From Acidobacteriota bacterium (lineage in GTDB: Bacteria; Acidobacteriota; UBA6911; JACQSX01), in contig JACQGG010000189.1 in the NCBI GenBank assembly GCA_016199665.1, positions 1-7,199 of the forward strand: 7,199 nucleotides of DNA, written 5' to 3'. Position 1 is the stretch's first letter. The number at the start of each line of letters is the position of its first letter. Positions 1-5,533 of the stretch are shown piece by piece. The translations under genes were made by a program, and so were the position numbers. The notes under the pieces were generated by a model that was given only the letters and a program-made list of their open reading frames with translations, was not told where the DNA came from and searched no databases.

Positions 1-516
1 AGGTGGAATAGAGGAAGAACCGGGGAACACAATCGAGAGGTGTTTGTTAGCGCTGACCGCTCCGGCTGCTAAGCTTTCAACGTTTGCTCCACCGAGCCTG
101 AACCCTGTTGTGGCATTTGGATCAGAAAGAAGCCAATATTCCAGGAGACTTTGCCCCGCAGCCGCTACTCCAGCGTTTCTTACTGTCGCATCCATTGTCA
201 TCGTCGCACCGGGCCGAATCGTCGTCGGTGAGAATGTACCCGATTGCAGTACCAAGTCAGGGAGGGTAGAAGCAGCCACGGTGACTTCAAGCCGTGGCGC
301 GAAGCCTGCAGCCAAGTCTTCGCCTGAACGAAAGACAGCGTAGTAACTGCTGCTGACAAAGGATGGCTCAGTTTGAAAGCGAAGGCGAAACTGTGCGCGG
401 CTCTTTCCTTGGGAAAGCGCAAAAGCGAGTGAAGAGGTTACATCTAAACTCTTAAACTTAACTCTTTCACAGGCATCTTGCCTAAAACCGCAATCCTCTT
501 CAGGGGGGTACGATGT
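1..516 (-). pseudogene. 5'-truncated surface/secreted protein: DNRLRE-like end plus CARDB domain (runs off left edge)
   Basis: The minus-strand frame is open for 172 codons from just after a TAG (517-519) to the window edge. It has no ATG, GTG or TTG before the homology begins, so simple ORF calling misses it. The first recognisable part (about codons 17-80: SLDVTSSLAFAL, QFRLRFQTE, then PRLEVTV) resembles the last strands of a DNRLRE-type beta-sandwich. Next comes a CARDB-like Ig-fold domain from about codon 85: PDLVLQSGTFSPTTIRPG, DATVRNAGVAAAG, a YWLLSDPN strand and VESLAAGAV. Such domains occur in large exported adhesins and surface proteins of environmental bacteria. The upstream half of the DNRLRE domain and any signal peptide are absent in every minus frame I checked, so the gene looks 5'-deleted or broken near 500-520. 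The domain calls come from motif memory, not a profile search. The 3' end is outside the window. Confidence 0.6.
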
Positions 517-531
517 CTATTCCCTTTTCCC

Positions 532-546
532 AATCTGTTACAGATT
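532..546. repeat. 15-base interrupted palindrome
   Basis: AATCTGT and ACAGATT flank a single central T and are perfect reverse complements. A run of T follows on the plus strand. It could be an operator half-site pair, or a weak terminator-like hairpin (6-base-pair stem, TTA loop). It lies just upstream of the point where the DNRLRE/CARDB fragment loses its frame. Confidence 0.35.
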
Positions 547-582
547 TTTGTTGACGCGCTCTTGACCTCATGATATGAAAAA

Positions 583-602
583 ACTAGACAGTGCCACTCA
601 TC
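583..602 (+). repeat. 20-base dispersed motif, copy 1
   Basis: ACTAGACAGTGCCACTCATC matches the sequence at 5600-5619 in 19 of 20 positions and in the same orientation. A GCGCTC hexamer lies upstream of both copies, 27 bases before this one (556-561) and 37 before the other (5563-5568). The rest of the flanks does not align. It may be the end of a small dispersed element or a shared protein-binding site. The function is unknown. Confidence 0.55.
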
Positions 603-716
603 AGCCGCGACTTGATCAATGCGGGGACGGGAGGGACAGAACGTTTGCGAACCACTAAGTACGAGCTTGCGAGACGGACATCCGAACCCTCCACAGAGGA
701 ATACTGAGAGAACGAA

Positions 717-827
717 CCCCATCTCATGGGGACGGCTGGGAGGATGAACCGCTGGCGCATGACCTGATGTAAAGTGAAAGCCGCGGCGCGTCAAGTCATG
801 GATCCCAGCGGTTAGGCCCTTCGGGGT
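717..827 (+). ncRNA. run of hairpins, candidate structured 5' leader of the beta-propeller gene
   Basis: Three hairpins lie in a row. The first is CCCCAT/ATGGGG with a CTC loop (717-731). The second is long: 747-755 pairs with 805-813 (9 base pairs), 758-763 with 795-800 (6), and, after one C-A mismatch, 765-770 with 788-793 (6, including two G-T wobbles), leaving a loop at 771-787. The third is a short CCC/GGG stem closed by a TTCG tetraloop (817-826). They end about 95 bases before the start at 921. I recognise no Rfam-style consensus, so this is a candidate cis-regulatory RNA or a palindromic repeat, judged from pairing alone. Confidence 0.35.
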
Positions 828-920
828 GCCCGGAGCGGACAAAGGAGGGAGCTAAGGTCTCCCCAGGTTCTCTGCGGGACCGTTCATGAACAAGGATATC
901 AGATCTGAAGGGGGGTTGAG

Positions 921-2198
921 ATGAGGAGAAAAAGGTTAGTGCGGCTTGGCGAGGCCGTGATTGTTCTTGTGGGTGGCATAGGGATCTGGGTGGGGACGGG
1001 AAACCGCACCAATTTAGTTTTGGCCCAGGAGGCCGCGAGCCCCGCGAAGCGGCAAACGGTCATCATCAAACGAGAACCCAGCCGAGTCGTTGTGGACCCT
1101 AACCCGACCTTTGCCGGCATCGCCATAGCCCCGGAGCGGGGGGAACTGTTCGTGGCGCAAGATAATGACGCCTTTTCCGGAGGGACCAGTCTCGATGTCT
1201 ATTCCCTGGACTTTACACCGTCGCTTGGGGTCAGCGAACCCCGTCGCAGAATAGCCGGGCCGATGACTCAGCTGGGAAAAGTATGCGATGTAGCGGTGGC
1301 TCCGGAGTTTCGGGAGATCTACGCGGTCGAGGGCGAGGGAAGCGGCATTAAGGCATTCCCTATTGATGCAACCGGGAACGTTGCACCGCTTCGCGAAGTC
1401 TATGGCAGCTCCCGCGGCACGTGGGGTCTGATTTACGAGCCGAAGTTCGACGAAATCTATGTAGCGATGCAGCACGTCAACAAGATCGCCGTGTACCGGA
1501 GGAACTTTCAATTCACGGACGACCCGCTGCGCTGGATTCAGGGCCCGAAGACGCAGCTGGCCACCCCGCATGGGATCTACGTCGATGTCCAGAGCGATGA
1601 GATCTATATCATCAATCACGGCAACTGGCGCAACACCGAGCCGGGGGAGACTCAGTTTACCAGCGTGCCGCGTGAGTTGCTGGGCAGAATTCAGAATTAC
1701 TGGGATATCCGGAACCCGCTGGTGCCTTCCGGCGGAAAGTTTGTGCCGCCGTCCATCACCGTCTTTTCACGGACAGCCAACGGCAATGTTGAGCCGCTGC
1801 GGGTGATCCAGGGGCCAAAGACCGGTCTCAATATGCCCCTGGGGATTTTCCTGGACACGAAAAGTAACCAGCTCGCAGTCGCAAGCAGTGGCGACAACCG
1901 GGTCCTTTTCTTCGACGCTAAGGCGCAGGGAGACGTTGCGCCGGTACGCGTCCTGGGCGGTCCTGCGACCGGGCTTTCGGATCCCGTGGACGTGGTCATT
2001 GACAGGATACGGGATGAACTCTGGGTTTCCAACTGGACGGGTCATTCGGTAAGGGCTTTTCCCAGAACGGCTGAGGGGAATGTCCAACCGCTTCGGGTGA
2101 TCCGCAGCTCTCCCGAGGGAACCCCGGCGACAGGCTTCGGCCGGCCCTCGGGTATCGTTTATAACCCGAAACGCAAGGAGTTTCTGGTCCCTAACTGA
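921..2198 (+). CDS. exported beta-propeller (NHL/YVTN-like repeat) protein, N-terminal part, ends at an in-frame TGA
   Basis: The 425-residue product begins with a basic then hydrophobic segment (RRKRLVRLGE, then AVIVLVGGIGIWVG), a signal peptide or membrane anchor with a plausible cleavage near LVLA-QEA (about residue 35). From about residue 60 it consists of propeller-type repeats of roughly 45-50 residues. Recurrent elements are a strand like ELFVAQ, EIYVAM, QLAVAS or ELWVSN, an aromatic strand such as ITVF, VLFF or VRAF, and a hairpin G-N/D-V-x-P-L-R-V-I-x-G-P-x-T-x-L. The likely role is an exported binding or scaffold protein. No catalytic signature is visible and no substrate can be named. 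The start is supported by the purine-rich AAGGGGGG at 908-915. The frame stops at TGA 2196-2198, in the middle of a blade, and the next reading frame continues the repeat in the same frame. I therefore think this and the following feature are one gene of about 699 codons, interrupted by a nonsense change or a sequencing error. Confidence 0.8.
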   Translation: MRRKRLVRLGEAVIVLVGGIGIWVGTGNRTNLVLAQEAASPAKRQTVIIKREPSRVVVDPNPTFAGIAIAPERGELFVAQDNDAFSGGTSLDVYSLDFTPSLGVSEPRRRIAGPMTQLGKVCDVAVAPEFREIYAVEGEGSGIKAFPIDATGNVAPLREVYGSSRGTWGLIYEPKFDEIYVAMQHVNKIAVYRRNFQFTDDPLRWIQGPKTQLATPHGIYVDVQSDEIYIINHGNWRNTEPGETQFTSVPRELLGRIQNYWDIRNPLVPSGGKFVPPSITVFSRTANGNVEPLRVIQGPKTGLNMPLGIFLDTKSNQLAVASSGDNRVLFFDAKAQGDVAPVRVLGGPATGLSDPVDVVIDRIRDELWVSNWTGHSVRAFPRTAEGNVQPLRVIRSSPEGTPATGFGRPSGIVYNPKRKEFLVPN

Positions 2199-3020
2199 GT
2201 GGCTCAGCCGAGAATCTCGGTCTTCGCCGGTTCGGCGAAGGGACAAGTCAGCCCCATCCGAGTTCTTAAAGGTCAGGCAACTCGTCAGGCACGGACCGCC
2301 CATCAGATGGCCGTTGATCCCATTCATGATGAGATCGTGGTGCCGAATCCGTTTGCACAGGCCATCCTTTTCTTCCGCGCTGACGCAGGGGGAGACGAGG
2401 CGCCGCTGCGGATCATTCAGGGACCCAAGACGCTTTTGGTCGGGAGCCTGGATGTGGATAACCTCGAGGTAAGTCCCGCCAATGACGAGGTGTACGTGGC
2501 CCAGAGATCCGCCGACGCCATCATGGCGTTTGACCGCCGAGCGAACGGCGATGTGGCGCCGCTGCGGATCATCCATGGGCCCAAGACACAATTGCGCTAC
2601 CCGCACCGAGTGCAGGTGAACGAGGCGAAAGATTCGCTGATCGTGACCTCGGGGCAGGGGATTCTGATATTCGACCGTACGGCGAACGGCGATGTGGCGC
2701 CAAAGTGCGTCATCTCAGGGCCCAACACCGGCATTCCGGAGGGACTGGGGATGGAAACAACGATTTCCAAGGCCATGTCGAACCCAGCGGGCACGAAGAT
2801 CATATTTAGCGGTGGGAACGTGCGGGAATGGGCCGTCGAGCAGCGAGGGAGGCAGCACCAGAGGTCATTTGCGGCCATCTGGAACTGGGGAGACTGCGGC
2901 GATGTGCCCCCGTTGTACCGGATGGATTTCAGTGTGGAGGACTTCATCCCGGAAACCCAGGAGGTCGTGGCCAACCCTCAGGACAGCCTGGTCTTCCATC
3001 ATCTGCCGGAGGCATACTGA
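2199..3020 (+). CDS. beta-propeller protein, C-terminal part (same frame as the preceding ORF)
   Basis: The frame reopens directly after the TGA, with GTG as the first codon. Its first residues (RISVF, then G-Q-V-S-P-I-R-V-L-K-G) complete the blade begun by EFLVPN before the stop. Further repeats follow: EIVVPN/AILFF/DEAPLRIIQGP, EVYVAQ/AIMAF/GDVAPLRIIHGP and LIVTS/ILIFD/GDVAPKCVISGP. A divergent end (about residues 185-273) contains WNWGDCGDVPPLYRMD and closes at TGA 3018-3020. There is no signal peptide. The nearest purine-rich motif (AAGGAG, 2175-2180) lies 18 bases before the GTG, too far for normal initiation, so independent translation is doubtful. Reinitiation at the TGA-GTG junction is possible in principle. 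The last 22 bases overlap the convergent terminase-like gene. It is best read as the second half of one broken or readthrough gene. Confidence 0.75.
   Translation: MAQPRISVFAGSAKGQVSPIRVLKGQATRQARTAHQMAVDPIHDEIVVPNPFAQAILFFRADAGGDEAPLRIIQGPKTLLVGSLDVDNLEVSPANDEVYVAQRSADAIMAFDRRANGDVAPLRIIHGPKTQLRYPHRVQVNEAKDSLIVTSGQGILIFDRTANGDVAPKCVISGPNTGIPEGLGMETTISKAMSNPAGTKIIFSGGNVREWAVEQRGRQHQRSFAAIWNWGDCGDVPPLYRMDFSVEDFIPETQEVVANPQDSLVFHHLPEAY
2222..2240 (+). other. perfect 8-base-pair hairpin shortly after the in-frame TGA
   Basis: CTTCGCCG (2222-2229) and CGGCGAAG (2233-2240) are exact reverse complements around GTT. A smaller CCGAG/CTCGG stem (2208-2220) lies between it and the TGA. Both are inside coding sequence. 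They may be chance, or may matter for readthrough or termination at the TGA. No T tract follows, so this is not a standard terminator. Confidence 0.3.
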
Positions 3021-3553
3021 GTGCTCCATTTGCCATCCCCTTGAAGTGCTGGGGAACCTGGCATCCAATGGGATGCAGGCACGCTCAGCAAGATGCAGCT
3101 TGGGCGGAACTTGATCCCCTCGGGGTTGTGTTCTGGGACTGGCTGGGCTTTGATCCAGGTCGAGTCCACGAAGACTGCCGGATCGGTTATTCTACGCCTG
3201 CTGCGGACATTGTGGGCGGGAATAGGGTAGGCATCGGTGAGCTTTAAGGTCATGTCGGCAGCCTTGAGCTGGCTTCCCCAATTCGGATGGCCACTCTCGG
3301 TGGTTGCATCGAGACTGCGTTTAATGGTACGCACCGCATCTTTGGCAGTCAATTCAACGTCTCCCATGACCCTTTCAATCTCGGCCTTGATGTTAGGTTT
3401 TGTCAGGTTTTCACTGCCGATCATGCGTGCCGTGGCGTAGGTCGCATTTGGATAGGCGGTCGTCGCGGCTTGGTTTGCGTTGCCGCCGTTCTCGACATAG
3501 GCCGCGATGAAATGTCGTTGCTTCGGCGTAGAGTTTCGTTTACCGTGCCGCAA
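2999..3553 (-). CDS. phage terminase small subunit-like protein (orphan)
   Basis: The 184-residue product starts at TTG 3553 behind a strong ribosome-binding site (GGAGGGAGG on the minus strand, 3556-3564). The next Met, at residue 44, would cut the domain. Residues 8-60 show the usual terminase small-subunit start: TPKQRHFIAAYVENGGNANQ, then ATARMIGSENLTKPNIKAEIE. A helical part follows (DAVRTIKRSLDA, then QLKAADMTLKLTDAYP, to about residue 110). In phages this protein recognises packaging-site DNA and hands it to the large subunit. Here there is no large subunit, portal or other phage gene nearby. The last 70 or so residues (from about IPAHNVRSRRRIT) do not look like the family and may be readthrough into unrelated DNA; the ORF ends by overlapping the convergent propeller gene by 22 bases. 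It is probably a prophage remnant or a co-opted DNA-binding protein. Confidence 0.7.
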   Translation of the reverse strand: MRHGKRNSTPKQRHFIAAYVENGGNANQAATTAYPNATYATARMIGSENLTKPNIKAEIERVMGDVELTAKDAVRTIKRSLDATTESGHPNWGSQLKAADMTLKLTDAYPIPAHNVRSRRRITDPAVFVDSTWIKAQPVPEHNPEGIKFRPSCILLSVPASHWMPGSPALQGDGKWSTQYASGR

Positions 3554-3667
3554 TTCCTCCCTCCTGTTTTTCTCCTGTCGAGATTGTGAATCCTTGTGAG
3601 TCCTTTGACTTTGAGCGGTGTCGAAAAATCCGAATTTCTGGTGTGTTTGTTAACGTTTAGAAGTGAT

Positions 3668-3676
3668 TGTGGATAA
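3668..3676 (-). other. single DnaA-box-like 9-mer
   Basis: TTATCCACA on the minus strand is a perfect match to the DnaA-box consensus, just beyond the truncated tRNA. No second box or AT-rich unwinding region is visible, so an origin is not supported. It may be chance. Confidence 0.25.
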
Positions 3677-3683
3677 GTTCTAG

Positions 3684-3727
3684 ACGGATCTTGAGTCCAG
3701 TGCGTCTGCCAGTTCCGCCACTTCGGC
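3684..3727 (-). tRNA. truncated tRNA-Leu (anticodon CAA), 5' half only
   Basis: Reading leftward from 3727, GCCGAAG (acceptor strand), TGGCGGAACTGGCAGACGC (D-arm, typical of tRNA-Leu), and an anticodon arm CTGGA-CTCAAGA-TCCGT match the 5' half of a tRNA-Leu with anticodon CAA (3691-3693). The last two anticodon-stem pairs are already poor. No variable arm, T-arm (GGTTCGA) or closing CTTCGGC follows in the next 130 bases. The gene is therefore cut at about position 41-43 of the tRNA and cannot make a functional tRNA. It starts 12 bases after the stop of the upstream hydrolase gene. A phage-like terminase gene lies on its truncated side, which is consistent with a former integration or excision site. 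A reading frame running through it (with WRNWQT) is a known kind of false ORF over tRNA-Leu. Confidence 0.75.
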
Positions 3728-3739
3728 ATATTGTTGAAG

Positions 3740-4420
3740 TTAGTACCATTTTTCAACTTTGACTTCGACGCCGGGCGCGGTCACGGCCTTGCGAAAGACC
3801 TCCACATCAGAACCCCGGAAATGATAGGGGTAAACGACCTTGGGTTTGAAGGCGTTGACGCACTCGGCCGCCTCGGCAGGAGGCATGGTGTTGGGAGGAT
3901 TCATACACACAAAGGCGATGTCGATGTTCTTCAGCTCCTTCATCTCCGGAATGCAGTCGGTGTCTCCCGAGAAGTAGATTCTCTGGTTTCCCAGGGTCAG
4001 CACGTAGCCGTTTCCTCTCCCCTTGGTGTGGCGGATTTCTCCGCTGGCGTTAGGTTTCAAATTGTACATCGGCACCGCCTCGATCCCGATGTCCAGCACG
4101 CGGGTGGTTTCTCCATTGTTCAGCACTTTGGCATCGGTGACGGTCTGCTGCACGGCTGCCGGAGCCACGATCACCGTTCCCGCCTTGCGTACCGCGGCGA
4201 TCTGCGTTGGATCCATATGATCGCCGTGAATATCTGTGACCAAGAGGAGATCGGCTGCCGGGACTCCCTGGTAGTTCCCCTGGCTCCAGGGATCCACATG
4301 GATGATTTTGCCGTCCCATTTCAGAACGGTCGATGCGTGCATGATGGGAACGATTTCTACATCGGCTGCATTCAGGTCGGCGGCCAGTAAGCAGAAGAGC
4401 GCAAAAAATAGTCGGTTCAT
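3740..4420 (-). CDS. exported metallo-beta-lactamase-fold hydrolase (UlaG-like / Lactamase_B_2)
   Basis: I chose the ATG at 4418-4420 because GGGAGG sits 4 bases upstream and the product then opens with a clean signal peptide (MNRLFFALFCLLAADLNA, cleavage before ADVEI). An in-frame ATG upstream would put 20 unrelated residues in front. The 226-residue protein has the MBL-fold metal motifs: V-T-D-I-H-G-D-H (His65, Asp67, His68), His131, S-G-D-T-D (Asp153) and Y-P-Y-H-F (His200). The first His of the classic HxHxDH is Asp63 here, which I believe is usual in this subgroup. Early MHAST and KIIHVDPW strands are also typical of UlaG/UPF0173-like proteins. The likely role is a periplasmic metal-dependent hydrolase; the substrate cannot be told from sequence and beta-lactam hydrolysis is not implied. 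The gene is intact and full length. It ends at TAA 3740-3742, with the tRNA-Leu fragment directly after it. Confidence 0.85.
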   Translation of the reverse strand: MNRLFFALFCLLAADLNAADVEIVPIMHASTVLKWDGKIIHVDPWSQGNYQGVPAADLLLVTDIHGDHMDPTQIAAVRKAGTVIVAPAAVQQTVTDAKVLNNGETTRVLDIGIEAVPMYNLKPNASGEIRHTKGRGNGYVLTLGNQRIYFSGDTDCIPEMKELKNIDIAFVCMNPPNTMPPAEAAECVNAFKPKVVYPYHFRGSDVEVFRKAVTAPGVEVKVEKWY

Positions 4421-4753
4421 CGGTCCTCCCATGGTTTTCGAACCAGCGCTGCGCTGAAGCGAAAAGGTGCAGTCTTTCAACAGCTCCGGGAAGCCTCCCG
4501 GCCATCACTTCGATGCGGTATGAGCGCCCGCATATTCTCGCCTATCCACTCATCAAGATCAACGGGTATACTTGCCGGGACATGCCGAAGAAGCCCGCTT
4601 GCCTGTGCTCTCCGGGTTGAAAGCTCTGTGCGGGAGTGCAGAGAATACCATCAGCCGCATCCCGGGTGATCAGGTTGAATGGCCAGTCGGCCCCGCTTGT
4701 AGTATTGGAGTTCGAGGGTGCGGGCGGCAGAAATACGGTCAAGAAACTAAGGT
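4421..4753. other. gene-free stretch upstream of the hydrolase
   Basis: It contains a perfect hairpin (CCGGGA 4486-4491, TCCCGG 4496-4501) about 65 bases upstream of the hydrolase start, without a T tract. Short open frames exist on both strands (for example minus 4542-4790), but none resembles a family I know and none has a good ribosome-binding site. I see nothing else in it. Confidence 0.5.
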
Positions 4754-4966
4754 TCAAGGCGTGTTCCCCGCACCACTTTTTGGTTTCCACGCCCTTGCCC
4801 GGCGCTGCGCCTCGGTGATCTGCTGAGGCGTCATCTTCGCGGCAACATAATCCCGGAGTTGAGCATAGTCTTTCTGTTTATCACCACTGGCCCGCGAAGC
4901 CGCAAGGTTGTAGTGCATATGTGCCTCAACGTAGTCTTGAGGCACCCCATTGCCGTTGCTGTACAT
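4754..4966 (-). pseudogene. C-terminal fragment of a Sel1-repeat (TPR-like) protein
   Basis: The 70-codon minus frame reads as the end of a Sel1-like repeat protein: MYSNGNGVPQDYVEAHMHYN, then LAASRASGDKQKDY, then a tail V-A-A-K-M-T-P-Q-Q-I-T-E-A-Q-R-R-A-R-A-W-K-P. Such proteins normally carry several repeats of about 36 residues plus an export signal; only the last repeat remains. The family pattern (L-G-V-M-Y) continues two codons upstream of the Met (G, V) and then breaks at a stop (4976-4978), so the ATG at 4964-4966 is an internal Met rather than a real start. Sel1 proteins are usually protein-interaction scaffolds. This copy is 5'-deleted and probably not functional. Confidence 0.65.
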
Positions 4967-4975
4967 GACGCCCGG

Positions 4976-5113
4976 TTACAGATGAACATAGCAGGGCTTC
5001 AGCTTCCAGATTTCGGGCTCTATGCATTCAACGTTTACGTTGCGGGTGAGCTATCCAGGACTACAACCTTCTGCGTCAGTCAACCACCAGCAGCGCCGAA
5101 ACAGACCTCATAA
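4976..5113 (+). pseudogene. C-terminal fragment of a DUF6941-like protein
   Basis: This plus-strand frame encodes L-Q-M-N-I-A-G-L-Q-L-P-D-F-G-L-Y-A-F then NVYVAGEL, TTTFCVSQPP and a stop at 5111-5113. The pattern (a long strand, GLxxPxFGxYxF, V-x-G-E-L, x-F-x-V) matches my memory of the C-terminal third of DUF6941 proteins, small beta-rich proteins of unknown function usually about 130 residues long. The N-terminal two thirds are missing: upstream of about 4976 this frame is antisense to the Sel1 fragment. The first ATG (4982) lies inside the conserved strand, so it is not a genuine start. The small membrane protein that follows may have been its operon partner. Confidence 0.5.
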
Positions 5114-5439
5114 AAGATCGGGGGTCAGTTACGACAACATTACCAGAATGGATCTCAGCGATCGCGGCGGGGATCTCAGCATTAGCCGCCATCGTGTCAG
5201 CAATTTTTTCTCAGAGAGGTAAGAAAGCTTCGGATGACATAAAAACGTTGCTTTCTCAGAACCAGACGCAATCCCAAACACAGAACATCACCCTCAACGT
5301 TGGTACGTCCAGCGGTGGGAATGCGCAGGCAAGCCTTGATTTTACTTCCGGTTCTGTACAACTTCCTCAGCAGGCTGAACGCGCGGACGATCGGTCGGGG
5401 TTGACGCAAGAATTCCAAAAGACAAACGACTCTCACTAG
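5050..5439 (+). CDS. small single-pass membrane protein, start uncertain
   Basis: The frame is open from after a TGA (5047-5049) to TAG 5437-5439. A clear transmembrane helix, LPEWISAIAAGISALAAIVS then AIFSQRGKK, is encoded at about 5140-5225. It is followed by a polar tail rich in Gln, Ser and Asn (LLSQNQTQSQTQNITLN, then a Gly/Ser stretch). The only standard start is GTG 5194, which cuts the helix in half, so the real start should lie upstream. A natural place is codon 5128-5130 (GTT, giving V-T-T-T-L-P-E-W), 3 bases after a GGGGG run (5120-5124), where related-looking proteins begin M-T-T-T-L-P. Either GTT is a decayed ATG/GTG, the start is non-standard, or this is a remnant. I do not recognise the family. 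It follows the DUF6941-like stop (5113) directly. Confidence 0.45.
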   Translation, partial: AIQDYNLLRQSTTSSAETDLIKDRGSVTTTLPEWISAIAAGISALAAIVSAIFSQRGKKASDDIKTLLSQNQTQSQTQNITLNVGTSSGGNAQASLDFTSGSVQLPQQAERADDRSGLTQEFQKTNDSH

Positions 5440-5533
5440 CGGAGCTAGCAGTTCGAGTTTGGTGTTTCGCAGATTGTGGGGCCGTGGAGCTCATTACCCG
5501 AACTTTTAGGTTTTTCAATTCTACTTCTACCAT
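5342..5533 (-). CDS. short hypothetical ORF with a strong ribosome-binding site, antisense to the membrane protein
   Basis: ATG at 5531-5533 (minus) is preceded by AGGAAGGAGGAG, with the GGAGG core 5 bases from the start, one of the best initiation sites in the window. The product begins MVEVELKNLKVRV and then becomes a low-complexity Ser/Ala/Thr/Arg-rich sequence of 63 residues with no recognisable family. It overlaps the 3' end of the plus-strand membrane-protein frame by about 100 bases. It may be the severed start of a longer gene, or a small real gene, or chance. Confidence 0.2.
   Translation of the reverse strand: MVEVELKNLKVRVMSSTAPQSAKHQTRTASSASESRLSFGILASTPTDRPRVQPAEEVVQNRK

Larger units (their letters stand above)
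520..920. other. gene-free stretch upstream of the beta-propeller gene
   Basis: I see no convincing gene here. A minus-strand reading frame at 444-842 has no family resemblance, and it reads straight through the palindrome, the repeat and the hairpins listed separately. The stretch holds a 15-base palindrome (532-546), a 20-base dispersed motif (583-602), a possible weak promoter (TTGACC 562-567, 17-base gap, TAGACA 585-590), several hairpins (717-827), and the ribosome-binding site of the next gene. Confidence 0.6.

Noticed and set aside
758..800. Hammerhead-ribozyme-like layout (stem CATGAC, then CTGATG, GAAA, GTC, then GTCATG)
   Set aside because: The core lacks the required A after CTGATG, no stem II forms between CTGATG and GAAA, and stem III does not pair next to the GTC. 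The outer stem alone is not enough.
2196..2198. TGA read as Trp (alternative genetic code)
   Set aside because: Several other frames here end naturally at TGA, and thiC and the propeller use TGG for Trp.
2196..2240. Selenocysteine insertion (TGA followed by a hairpin with G and T in the loop)
   Set aside because: The position is an ordinary blade loop with no Cys or redox motif in sister blades. The loop and spacing do not clearly fit a bacterial SECIS, and a single Trp-to-stop change is simpler.
1767..2606. 279-codon minus-strand reading frame
   Set aside because: It lies opposite the repeat-bearing propeller gene, follows its codon pattern, and shows no family motif.
3021..3080. Intrinsic terminator after the propeller gene (hairpin 3061-3076)
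   Set aside because: The GCATCC/GGATGC stem is perfect but has no T tract and lies inside the convergent terminase-like frame.
3668..3676. Replication origin suggested by a perfect DnaA box
   Set aside because: It is a single box without companions, an AT-rich region or replication genes.
3421..3756. Minus-strand reading frame of 111 codons containing WRNWQT
   Set aside because: That string is the conceptual translation of the tRNA-Leu sequence, a familiar false ORF.
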